DNA from: Alphaproteobacteria bacterium
Lineage (GTDB): Bacteria; Pseudomonadota; Alphaproteobacteria; RF32; CAG-239
Direction of reading: 5' to 3'
NCBI GenBank assembly: GCA_017479785.1
Contig: JAFVBT010000069.1
Coordinates: 1-8,239 of the forward strand
DNA length: 8,239 bases
The position numbers were made by a program, and so were the translations under genes. Every line of letters starts with the position of its first letter. Positions within the stretch are counted from its first letter, which is position 1. Shown in pieces: positions 1 to 5,451 of this stretch. The notes beneath the pieces are model-generated. The model was not told where the DNA came from, searched no databases, and worked only from the letters and a program-made list of their open reading frames with translations.

Positions 1-1092
1 ACCACTGTGGAACTTTCTGGTTTTATAAATCGGGTGCATACGATAACCGTACAATGAAGAAATGCGAGCACTGCGGAATGATAACGGCTTTATATCCAAA
101 CCAGTCTTTTTGGCATCACCCCTTTCTGTATAAAATTCATCTTTGTAACGATAAAGTTTGTAGGTACGTCTGGCGGTTGCAAACGAAGCATAGAGCAGAT
201 TTCCGGATTTGACGACATCACCTTCCGATGTTTTATATACATCGTATTTTACACTGAATTTATCGCCTTTATGAATATCGGTGCGGAAATTGATTAAATG
301 ACTGAAACGACGAATAACTTCATCCGTTATATAGCGCGGAACACCGGCTTTTGCCAAAGAAACAGATGTTTGCGCTTCAATCACACCATTCACAACTTTG
401 GTATCACGAGCAATTTTTTCATATTCCGCCTTAGCTTCAAACTTATCATATTCATTAACGCGCAACGTAAATTTCGTTCCGCGCGCCGGTTCAAAGACCA
501 ATGTATCCAATGCTTCCAACTGATGTGACTGAATATCAAACGTACCGGTTAATTCCAGATATTGATTAACTTTCAAATTGCGGGCATCAAACACTTTCTT
601 TAATGTATTATAGGCATCTGTTGCCGCTTTTGTATCCATACCCAAATCCGTCAACATTCCGATGAATGTGTCGCCTGATTTTACAACCAATACATGATGT
701 TCTTTTTGGTAAATACCTGAAAAATCACGTTTTTCATATTTTGGTTTAGCTGAAACAGGTAAGAGTATTTCCGGATGGCTGTCTTGTGTCAGCTCAAATT
801 TTTGGATTATCATTTCCTGATCGCTTAATAACGGCAAACTGTTCATTTGCGCATATACCAGTTCAAACGGATTATCGGCGGCAGAATCGTTAAATGCCGG
901 CGTTAAGACATCACTGCTGAAATCATAACTATCCTCGCTGATATGCTGAAGCGGCACCTTATATTCCGAAGGCGCTTTATTTATTAACGAAAGAAACAAC
1001 GCACAAGTAACCGCAATGGCATAACCCGCCAGCAGGAATGTTTCAATACGGCGTCGACGCACTTTTTTTCTTAGTTTTTTAAATTCCGGCAT
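1..1092 (-). CDS. M23-family peptidoglycan endopeptidase, N-terminal 364 residues (truncated by window edge)
   Basis: Membrane-anchored cell-wall hydrolase of the M23 (LytM/MepM-like) family, expected to cleave peptidoglycan cross-bridges in the periplasm. The frame is open from the ATG at 1092 to base 1. A basic N-terminus (KKLRKKVRRRR, residues 5-15) precedes one membrane segment at about residues 18-37. A LysM/OapA-like module lies at about 132-183 (VVKSGDTF, then LKKVFDARNL). The pre-catalytic domain spans about 262-330 (DIHKGDKFSVKYD, GNLLYASF). The M23 domain opens with RISSLYGYRMHP (343-354), and the window ends at FHSG, whose His362 should be the first zinc ligand. The second ligand Asp and the HxH motif lie outside, so activity cannot be judged. 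An AGGTGA sequence sits 3 nt before the ATG. The gene is divergent from tRNA-Asp. The family call is firm; the exact bond cleaved is not known. Confidence 0.9.
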   Translation of the reverse strand, partial: MPEFKKLRKKVRRRRIETFLLAGYAIAVTCALFLSLINKAPSEYKVPLQHISEDSYDFSSDVLTPAFNDSAADNPFELVYAQMNSLPLLSDQEMIIQKFELTQDSHPEILLPVSAKPKYEKRDFSGIYQKEHHVLVVKSGDTFIGMLTDLGMDTKAATDAYNTLKKVFDARNLKVNQYLELTGTFDIQSHQLEALDTLVFEPARGTKFTLRVNEYDKFEAKAEYEKIARDTKVVNGVIEAQTSVSLAKAGVPRYITDEVIRRFSHLINFRTDIHKGDKFSVKYDVYKTSEGDVVKSGNLLYASFATARRTYKLYRYKDEFYTERGDAKKTGLDIKPLSFRSARISSLYGYRMHPIYKTRKFHSG

Positions 1093-1117
1093 ATATCACC
1101 TAACAAAAATCTGTTTG

Positions 1118-1146
1118 ATATTGTCTTATTTTATTGTTGATTGCAA
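1118..1146 (-). promoter_or_regulatory. Probable sigma70-type promoter of the M23 peptidase gene
   Basis: On the minus strand a TTGCAA -35 box (1146-1141) is followed by a 17-nt spacer and a CAATAT -10 box (1123-1118). This predicts a start near 1111 and a leader of about 20 nt carrying the AGGTGA ribosome site. The surroundings are very AT-rich, so chance matches are possible. Confidence 0.45.
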
Positions 1147-1228
1147 GTATATTAACCAAGTTATACATCGTAAAAAAGTTTTGTTTTTCCACAGAAAATA
1201 AAAAAAAGAAAAAATTTAAAAAAAACTA

Positions 1229-1257
1229 TTGCTTTTTAGTTTTTTATTGTATATAAG
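1229..1257 (+). promoter_or_regulatory. Probable promoter of tRNA-Asp
   Basis: A TTGCTT -35 box (1229-1234), a 17-nt spacer and a TATAAG -10 box (1252-1257) lie just ahead of the tRNA. Transcription would start near 1264, a few bases before the mature 5' end at 1272, which fits a short tRNA leader. Upstream is a long A/T-tract region (about 1195-1230) that could act as an UP element. Confidence 0.5.
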
Positions 1258-1271
1258 GTTGAATGTTCGTT

Positions 1272-1348
1272 GGGGGTGTAGTTCAGTTGGTTAGAACGCT
1301 GCCCTGTCACGGCAGAGGTCGCGAGTTCGAGTCTCGTCGCTCCCGCCA
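1272..1348 (+). tRNA. tRNA-Asp, anticodon GUC
   Basis: A 77-nt cloverleaf is visible. The 7-bp acceptor stem pairs GGGGGTG (1272-1278) with CGCTCCC (1338-1344) using G-U pairs. The D-arm contains AGTTGGTTAGA. The anticodon stem CTGCC/GGCAG encloses the loop CTGTCAC, whose centre GTC reads Asp codons. The T-arm is GCGAG-TTCGAGT-CTCGT. The discriminator is G (1345), as in bacterial tRNA-Asp, and CCA is encoded (1346-1348). The 3' portion is duplicated downstream at 1545-1565. Confidence 0.97.
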
Positions 1349-1417
1349 ACAAAAAAAAAGGTCGCTTTTAAGCGGCCTTTTTTTGTGTTTTGCGGCGCGG
1401 TGAGACGAACGAGCGAC
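1328..1417 (+). repeat. Direct repeat copy A: tRNA-Asp 3' end, terminator and GC-rich tail
   Basis: This 90-bp segment starts in the T-loop of tRNA-Asp, runs through the CCA end and the terminator, and stops after the tail sequence gagacgaacgagcgac. It matches copy B (1545-1631) almost exactly. The differences are one A in the A-run (9 versus 8) and a small change just after the T-run. The spacing between the copy starts is 217 bp. A tRNA 3' end repeated downstream is the typical trace of site-specific integration, but a local segmental duplication is equally possible. Confidence 0.9.
1351..1384 (+). terminator. Intrinsic terminator of tRNA-Asp
   Basis: An A-run is followed by the stem GGTCGC (1360-1365), the loop TTTTAA, the arm GCGGCC (1372-1377, one G-U pair) and seven T (1378-1384). 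It begins 3 bases after the tRNA CCA. The flanking A-run makes it usable on both strands. Confidence 0.85.
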
Positions 1418-1438
1418 CGTAGGTCGGGAGCCGAGGAT

Positions 1439-1465
1439 AAAAAATGCTCCGGTGGAGCATTTTTT
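1439..1465. terminator. Perfect 12-bp hairpin with A/T flanks, terminator-like
   Basis: AAAAAATGCTCC (1439-1450), the loop GGT and GGAGCATTTTTT (1454-1465) form a perfect inverted repeat. It has the shape of a bidirectional rho-independent terminator, yet no recognisable gene ends next to it. It sits between the two copies of the tRNA 3' repeat, so it may terminate read-through from the tRNA or belong to an element remnant. Confidence 0.6.
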
Positions 1466-1544
1466 GACGCAGGGTGTAGTTTGCTTAATGAATTTTTGAG
1501 TGATAGTGAAAAAATGAATTTAGCAAACAAACTGAGGGCGAAGC

Positions 1545-1631
1545 CGAGTCTCGTCGCTCCCGCCAACAAAAAAAAGGTCGCTTTTAAGCGGCCTTTTTTT
1601 GTTGTGCGGCGCGGTGAGACGAACGAGCGAC
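1545..1631 (+). repeat. Direct repeat copy B: orphan tRNA-Asp 3' end, terminator and tail
   Basis: This 87-bp segment duplicates 1328-1417. It holds the 3' half of the T-stem, the 3' acceptor strand, the discriminator G and CCA, then the terminator and the tail. No tRNA 5' half is present upstream, so this is not a tRNA gene. The sequence just before it (GAGGGCGAAGC) weakly resembles the corresponding tRNA part (GAGGTCGCGAG), so the similarity may once have extended further. It could be an attachment-site remnant; no integrase gene is in the window. Confidence 0.85.
1568..1600 (+). terminator. Second copy of the tRNA-Asp terminator
   Basis: The stem GGTCGC (1576-1581) pairs with GCGGCC (1588-1593). 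Eight A precede it and seven T (1594-1600) follow. It is identical in stem and loop to the terminator at 1351-1384, so two or three terminator-like hairpins stand in series downstream of the tRNA. Confidence 0.7.
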
Positions 1632-1767
1632 AGAAAGATTACCACGTCAGTACATTTTCCTTTTAACACCGAACTTATAATATGTTATATTGACTATGTT
1701 GTTTGAATTATTATGCCTTACGAATTAATCTATCTTTTATGATTCTAAGGCTCTTAATTTACCCCTA

Positions 1768-1835
1768 GGGGACAACATCTTTGTGTGCAGAGTGACGCCT
1801 GTACATTTAATTCCATTAAAACAAGGATTGTCCCC
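1768..1835. repeat. Inverted repeat GGGGACAA ... TTGTCCCC
   Basis: GGGGACAA (1768-1775) and TTGTCCCC (1828-1835) are exact reverse complements separated by 52 nt. Allowing one extra C, the match extends to TAGGGG(G)ACAA. The left arm overlaps the 10-bp palindrome CCCCTAGGGG (1762-1771). It could be a protein-binding pair, an element end or an RNA stem. Its role is not known. Confidence 0.5.
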
Positions 1836-2077
1836 CTATGCTTAGCGATAAGTTCATGCTTTTTGAGTGTGATTGTCGGAGGGGTATTAAAGTTTTGTTT
1901 GTGCGGTGCGGTGTCTTTTTTAAGCGAGAGACATTGATGAACGCAAACACCTTGACAGAGAGCAGAAAATATTTGTGCCGACGGTTGATACATACAGAAA
2001 TAAAGGGATAGTTGCTATATTAAATCCCCGCATGGCTCGATAGAGTTGTGTTGACTTTTCCGTCCCTGTTGCTAACC

Positions 2078-2126
2078 CGAAGATTATCACGAAGAAAATA
2101 TGCTTACTGTTAAGTTCCAATCTTCG
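2078..2126 (+). promoter_or_regulatory. Leader hairpin just upstream of the 2135 gene
   Basis: CGAAGATT (2078-2085) and AATCTTCG (2119-2126) are perfect 8-bp complements separated by 33 nt. The stem ends 8 bases before the ATG at 2135. In a transcript it would occlude or position the start region, which lacks a good Shine-Dalgarno sequence. A regulatory role is inference. Confidence 0.4.
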
Positions 2127-2134
2127 TCAAAGAT

Positions 2135-2488
2135 ATGGAAAAAATGAACAACAAGAGCAACAATGGTATGAATGTGGAGTTTGTAAACATGACTCCTCAT
2201 ACTATCAACCTTAACGACGGCCGTGAGTTCTCTTCACAGGGTGTCGCTCGCGTCAGTGCCACTTTCTCGGAATTCGACGAGAATGGCATTTGCCGTCAGC
2301 AGTTTGGTGAGGTTGCCGGACTGCCCGAGCCCAAAAACGGTGTGCGATACATTGTGTCCGCACTCGTTTTGGCAGCCGTTAAGGATCTGGGACGTACCGA
2401 TTGTGTGGCTCCGGCCACCGGTCACCCCGACTGTAAAAGGTCGGAGGACAGGAAAATTATCCTGTCGGTTCCCGGCTTTGTGGAGTAA
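2135..2488 (+). CDS. Small phage/mobile-element-like protein, 117 aa, probably acquired
   Basis: The function is unknown. After a polar N-terminus the protein reads FVNMTPHTINLNDGREF (residues 16-32), then GLPEPKNGVRYIVSALVLAA and TDCVAPATGHPD. From memory, this order ('N-TPH-I', 'GLPE...YIVS', 'VAPATG') recurs in small uncharacterised proteins of phages and of Bacteroidota and Actinobacteria. No signal peptide or membrane segment is seen. The start is uncertain: ATG 2135 has no Shine-Dalgarno, ATG 2144 follows GGAAAA, and ATG 2168 would begin MNVEFVNMTPH, which fits the family pattern best. G+C is 101 of 180 bases at 2221-2400, against 64 of 180 sampled in the 5452 gene, so codon use is foreign to the neighbours. 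A strong terminator follows 14 bases after the stop, so it is transcribed alone. Confidence 0.75.
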   Translation: MEKMNNKSNNGMNVEFVNMTPHTINLNDGREFSSQGVARVSATFSEFDENGICRQQFGEVAGLPEPKNGVRYIVSALVLAAVKDLGRTDCVAPATGHPDCKRSEDRKIILSVPGFVE

Positions 2489-2502
2489 AATCCACGAAAC
2501 CG

Positions 2503-2538
2503 AAAACAGCTTCTACCGAGATGGTAGAAGCTGTTTTT
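2503..2538 (+). terminator. Strong intrinsic terminator of the 2135 gene
   Basis: AAAACAGCTTCTACC (2503-2517) pairs perfectly over 15 bp with GGTAGAAGCTGTTTT (2523-2537) across a 5-nt loop, and a T-run follows. It isolates the acquired gene from the Cys-rich gene downstream. Confidence 0.92.
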
Positions 2539-2632
2539 CTTTTATTATGAGTCCTCCATAAAAAAAACACTTTATTTTCCGTAAAAAGAGTTTATCTTAA
2601 TAATTGCATTTTTTAACAAGAAAGGAAAATCA

Positions 2633-3163
2633 ATGACTCGTAAAGAACAAGAAACAAATAAGGAAAATAATATGCATGAACAACCTCAATGCAATTGTGA
2701 TAAAAATTGCACCTGCGGCTGTCAGGAAGGCAAAGAATGTACCTGTGGCTGTGGTTGCGGCTGCGGGTGTGGTTGCGGCTGTCGTCGCAAAGGCATTTTT
2801 AAGCTGTTGGCAATATTGCTGGTCTTTTTAGCCGGCATGGGATTCAATGAACTGTTGCACAGCTGCTGCGGCAGATGTCCGGCGCGCGGTCCGAAAGCTA
2901 TGCCGATGATGCCGATGGGGCATCATATGGCTAAAATGCCGAACATGGCAGACGGCAACGGCGGTACGGTTATCATCATCAATGCCGACGGCTCGGTTCA
3001 ACCGCATCACTTCGGCAAAAAAGGTTGCGGTTGCAAAAAAGACTGCCCTTGCCACAAGCACACACACGGTTTCAAGGATAATAATGCCCCGAAAGCAGAT
3101 GTTGAAGAAGAAATCTCAACAGTTGAAGAGGCTGCAATTATACCGGTTGTTCCTGCCGAATAG
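2633..3163 (+). CDS. Cys-Gly repeat / Met-His-rich single-span membrane protein, candidate metal binder
   Basis: I do not recognise a named family. The 176 residues contain 20 Cys. The N-terminal part has 13 Cys (20-50), ending in a (Cys-Gly)6-Cys tract (38-50) followed by RRK. One hydrophobic segment (about 55-75) comes next, then CCGRC (78-82) and a Met/His segment (90-105: seven Met, two His; MPMMPMGHHMAKMPNM). HH (125-126) and a second cluster CGCKKDCPCHKHTH (132-145) follow, and the tail is acidic. Such Cys and Met/His clusters bind soft metals such as Cu(I) or Zn in known proteins, so metal handling at the inner membrane is inferred. Two starts are credible: ATG 2633 (AAGGAAA, 4 nt upstream) and ATG 2672 (AAGGAAAA, 5 nt upstream). 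The Cys and Gly codons are mixed (TGT/TGC, GGC/GGT/GGG), so the tract is not a simple DNA slippage repeat. It is monocistronic, with terminators on both sides. Confidence 0.85.
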   Translation: MTRKEQETNKENNMHEQPQCNCDKNCTCGCQEGKECTCGCGCGCGCGCGCRRKGIFKLLAILLVFLAGMGFNELLHSCCGRCPARGPKAMPMMPMGHHMAKMPNMADGNGGTVIIINADGSVQPHHFGKKGCGCKKDCPCHKHTHGFKDNNAPKADVEEEISTVEEAAIIPVVPAE

Positions 3164-3178
3164 CATTAGTAATTATGT

Positions 3179-3220
3179 AAAAAAATACCCGACGATATTC
3201 AAACCGACGGGTATTTTTTT
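3179..3220. terminator. Bidirectional terminator between convergent genes
   Basis: An A-run (3179-3185) with TACCCG (3186-3191) pairs with CGGGTA (3208-3213) and a T-run (3214-3220), giving a stem of up to 13 bp with a 16-nt loop. The A and T flanks let it work in both directions. It would end the Cys-rich gene from the left and the leftward kinase operon from the right. Confidence 0.88.
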
Positions 3221-3235
3221 ATAAACTTCCTACTC

Positions 3236-4255
3236 TTAAATTGACGGGCGTTTACCGTATTCTATCAATTTTTTACGCACCAAGCCGCGCAAAGAAATTT
3301 CCGGTCTTGCCCCATAGTGGCTGATAATTTCCGGTGCGGCAATACTGCCGATAATGGCGCACGTTCCCAAACTGCGAAGCTGTACCAAACCATATAAAAA
3401 ACCGGAAGCATATAAGTCACCGGCACCGGTAGAATCAACAACATTTTCTATTTGCTCTGCTTCCACAAAAATCTTTTCACGTCCGCGCACAACCACCGAA
3501 CCGCGCGAATCACGCGTTATGGCGGCAATATGAACGATTGACTTCACTTCATCAAGCGCCTCATAAAAATCGTCGGTTTCAAACAGTGCTTTAATCTCTT
3601 CTTCGTTAGCAAACAAAATATTCACATGTTCTTTAATCAGTTGTAGCATATTTTCGCGATACCGCTTAACGCAATACGTATCTGAAACGGAAAAAGCCAC
3701 CTCGCGATTGTGTTTATGCGCCAATTCGCATGCCTTCAAAATTGCCTCATGCTCACTCGGTTCATCCCACAAATAACCTTCAATAAACGTTATTCGTGAC
3801 TCACTGATGATTTTCTCGTCAATATCGGCAACAGATAAACGGCGTGACGCACCCAAATATGTAAACATGGAGCGTTGCGCATCCGGTGTTACCAAAACAA
3901 TACTGCGCGCAGTTGCCGGTCCTTCGATCAGAGCCTCGGTAAAAAAGTCTATACCGGCGGCACCGATGTCGCGTTGAAATAACTGTCCCAACTCATCATC
4001 ATGAACTTTACCGATAAATGCACAATCCGCACCAAGAGATGCCAAACCGGCCACTGTATTGGCGGCAGAACCGCCGGAAACTTGCCGTTCCGGAATTACC
4101 TCGGCATATATTTTGCCCGCCTCGTGCGCCTCTAACAGTGTCATACTTCCTTTAGGCAAATTACGCTCGGTTAAGAACGTGTCGCCGACTTTTGCCAGCA
4201 CGTCAACAATGGCATTACCGATTCCCACAACATCATAAACTGTATCCGTCATCAT
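3236..4255 (-). CDS. PfkB-family carbohydrate/nucleoside kinase, probable adenosine kinase
   Basis: A cytoplasmic ribokinase-fold (PfkB) kinase of 339 residues, the usual family length; in Alphaproteobacteria this type is normally annotated as adenosine kinase (adenosine + ATP to AMP + ADP, purine salvage). The opening is VVGIGNAIVDVL (9-20). The N-terminal PfkB signature is GGSAANT (61-67), and the Mg/phosphate-linked motif is ANEEE (216-220). The C-terminal signature DSTGAGD (274-280) contains the expected catalytic base Asp280 and the anion hole. EIISHYGARP (309-318) is typical of this subgroup. Two adjacent ATG codons (4255 and 4252) share the AAAGGA site at 4265-4260; the second has the better spacing (7 nt). 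The gene lies 12 bp after the CHR half-subunit gene and is last in that leftward operon. The kinase family is certain; the substrate is inferred and could be another nucleoside or a sugar. Confidence 0.9.
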   Translation of the reverse strand: MMTDTVYDVVGIGNAIVDVLAKVGDTFLTERNLPKGSMTLLEAHEAGKIYAEVIPERQVSGGSAANTVAGLASLGADCAFIGKVHDDELGQLFQRDIGAAGIDFFTEALIEGPATARSIVLVTPDAQRSMFTYLGASRRLSVADIDEKIISESRITFIEGYLWDEPSEHEAILKACELAHKHNREVAFSVSDTYCVKRYRENMLQLIKEHVNILFANEEEIKALFETDDFYEALDEVKSIVHIAAITRDSRGSVVVRGREKIFVEAEQIENVVDSTGAGDLYASGFLYGLVQLRSLGTCAIIGSIAAPEIISHYGARPEISLRGLVRKKLIEYGKRPSI

Positions 4256-4267
4256 AATATCCTTTCA

Positions 4268-4786
4268 TCACAATTTGCATAATAAACCGATTATGGCGGA
4301 AATGACAATATAAAAAATGGCACTTTTCTTATAAAAATGCATCAATAATGTCAAAATAAGCAAAATTACCAGTGCTTTCATATCCGTAATTGCGATTTTT
4401 GCAATATTCCAACCGGAAAACAAAATCAAAGCCATCACCGCTGGACGAATACCGTTCAAGACATTGATTACATAGCGATGTTCTGCCCATTTGGTTAAAA
4501 GACGAGAAATAAAATATACCACAATCATTGATGGTAAAATTTCGCTCAATGTTGCCGCTAATGCCCCGCCGATACCCGCTGTTCGGAAACCGACATAAGT
4601 TGCCATATTTATCCCTATCGGTCCCGGTGTGGATTGTGACACCGCAATCATATCCGTCAGTTCGGCTGCGGAAAACCATCCGTATGTTTCGGATAAATCA
4701 AAAAGAAAAGGTACGGTAACCAAACCGCCGCCCACGGCAAACAACCCTATTTTGAAAAATTCCCAACACAACAAAATATATATCAT
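4268..4786 (-). CDS. CHR-family (chromate transporter type) half-subunit, second gene of the pair
   Basis: An inner-membrane protein of 172 residues with one CHR domain, the short type normally encoded as a pair that together equal one long ChrA. The family signatures are present: FKIGLFAVGGGLVTVPFL (11-28) and SQSTPGPIGINMATYVGF (50-67). Several further hydrophobic segments follow (about 74-97, 113-133 and 135-172). Its ATG overlaps the stop of the preceding half-subunit by 4 bases (ATGA, 4786-4783), so the two are translationally coupled. The partner has an in-frame stop, which leaves this gene possibly without a complete partner. Long and short CHR proteins are linked to chromate efflux in a few species; for most, including this one, the substrate is unknown. 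Confidence 0.88.
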   Translation of the reverse strand: MIYILLCWEFFKIGLFAVGGGLVTVPFLFDLSETYGWFSAAELTDMIAVSQSTPGPIGINMATYVGFRTAGIGGALAATLSEILPSMIVVYFISRLLTKWAEHRYVINVLNGIRPAVMALILFSGWNIAKIAITDMKALVILLILTLLMHFYKKSAIFYIVISAIIGLLCKL

Positions 4787-5322
4787 GGCTTTTTACTCCC
4801 GATATTCGGGATAAAAGATGCGCCAGATGCCAAAAGCACAATTAAGATTGCCGATAAATCAAAAGCAAACAGCAAAGCCATCACCACCACAAAAACAATA
4901 TAATCGCGCACATTTTTAACACCTTTGCGCCACATATCGGCAACGGTATTAATAATCAGCGCCACTACACAAACACGGATAACTCCGAAAGCATATTTCA
5001 CATATTGATTATCCAGTTATTGACGCAATAAAACGGCAACAAACATAATGATGATAACCGACGGAGCAATCACTCCCAGTGTTGCGGCAAACAGCCCCGG
5101 AACACGACGCAATTTATAGCCGATAAACGATGCGGCATTAACGGCAATAATCCCCGGTGTGCATTGTCCGATGGAATAATAATTCAATAAATCTTCCTCA
5201 CTCACCCATTTATATTTTTCCACCGCTTCGCTTTTTAATATCGGTAGCATGGCATAACCACCGCCGAAAGTGAATATGCCCATCTTAAAAAATGCAATAA
5301 ATATTTTGAATAAACTAATCAT
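4783..5322 (-). pseudogene. CHR-family half-subunit interrupted by an in-frame TAA
   Basis: This should be the first half-subunit of the CHR transporter pair. Residues 1-101 carry the signatures FFKMGIFTFGGGYAMLP (11-27) and GQCTPGIIAVNAASFIGY (52-69). Then a TAA (5019-5017) falls at codon 102 after AVLLRQ. The same frame continues without any shift as LDNQYVKYAFGVIRV and runs to the TGA at 4785-4783, giving the normal total of about 178 residues. So a single nonsense change, not an indel, breaks it. Restart at the GTG at 5001 is conceivable but has only a weak GGAT upstream. The start at 5322 is supported by AAAGG 5 nt upstream. The gene heads the leftward operon. It may be a true pseudogene, a population variant or a sequencing error. 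Confidence 0.85.
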
Positions 5323-5341
5323 AACAGCCTTTCTTTGCGAT

Positions 5342-5369
5342 AATATAAAACAAAAAAACAGATATGCAA
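5342..5369 (-). promoter_or_regulatory. Probable promoter of the CHR-kinase operon
   Basis: On the minus strand TTGCAT (5369-5364) is followed after 16 nt by TATATT (5347-5342), or after 18 nt by TATTAT (5345-5340). Transcription would start about 10 bases before the AAAGG site of the first half-subunit. The 129-bp gap is shared with a divergent promoter. Confidence 0.5.
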
Positions 5370-5376
5370 GCTGTTT
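5356..5376. promoter_or_regulatory. Short inverted repeat in the divergent promoter region
   Basis: AAACAG (5356-5361) and CTGTTT (5371-5376) are inverted around a 9-nt centre that overlaps the leftward -35 box. The position suits an operator, but six-base arms in AT-rich DNA can arise by chance. Confidence 0.25.
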
Positions 5377-5392
5377 ATCTTGTATATTTTAT

Positions 5393-5421
5393 TTGACTTT
5401 CAGCTCAAGCTTAATTAAAAT
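5393..5421 (+). promoter_or_regulatory. Probable sigma70 promoter of the 625-aa membrane protein
   Basis: TTGACT (5393-5398), a 17-nt spacer and TAAAAT (5416-5421) make a near-consensus promoter. It gives a leader of about 24 nt to the ATG at 5452. Confidence 0.65.
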
Positions 5422-5451
5422 GCACAAAACAGTTATTTATGGGATAAAAAT

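Larger units (their letters stand above)
1632..2134. other. 503-bp stretch without a convincing gene, next to the foreign gene
   Basis: I see no protein gene I can support here. The first 120 bases are AT-rich; the composition then becomes mixed. It contains a palindrome CCCCTAGGGG (1762-1771), an inverted repeat (1768-1775 with 1828-1835), and a leader hairpin (2078-2126). A 57-codon rightward frame at 1838-2011 has a weak AAGGA 10 nt upstream but no recognisable product. Leftward frames at 1754-1993 and 1920-2120 overlap each other and look random. The stretch probably belongs with the acquired gene at 2135-2488 and may contain its promoter, but no clear -35/-10 pair stands out. Confidence 0.5.

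Noticed and set aside
1185..1193. DnaA-box-like TTTTCCACA next to an A/T-rich tract, as a possible origin
   Set aside because: Only one good match; origins need several boxes and the usual neighbouring genes are absent.
1291..1569. Leftward 92-residue frame ending in GGSDETRTRDLCRDRAAF
   Set aside because: It is the antisense of tRNA-Asp and its repeat; 'DETRTRDL' is the well-known spurious translation of tRNA 3' ends.
1385..1666. Rightward 93-residue frame through the repeat and hairpin
   Set aside because: It spans two terminators and the orphan tRNA end and has no ribosome site; non-coding DNA explains it better.
1838..2011. 57-codon rightward frame MLSDKFMLFECDC... with a distant AAGGA
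   Set aside because: Spacing of 10 nt, no recognisable motif and an unconvincing composition; too weak to call a gene.
1754..2120. Two overlapping leftward frames
   Set aside because: They overlap in different phases, have no good ribosome sites and resemble no protein type.
2223..2561. 112-residue rightward frame overlapping the foreign gene
   Set aside because: It is a shadow in another phase of the supported gene and runs into the terminator.
2744..2782. Cys-Gly coding tract as a CRISPR or simple tandem DNA repeat
   Set aside because: Codons vary along the tract and there are no spacers; it is a protein-level repeat.
5017..5019. In-frame TAA as programmed recoding
   Set aside because: Known bacterial stop recoding mostly uses UGA, and no downstream structure is evident; mutation or error is simpler.
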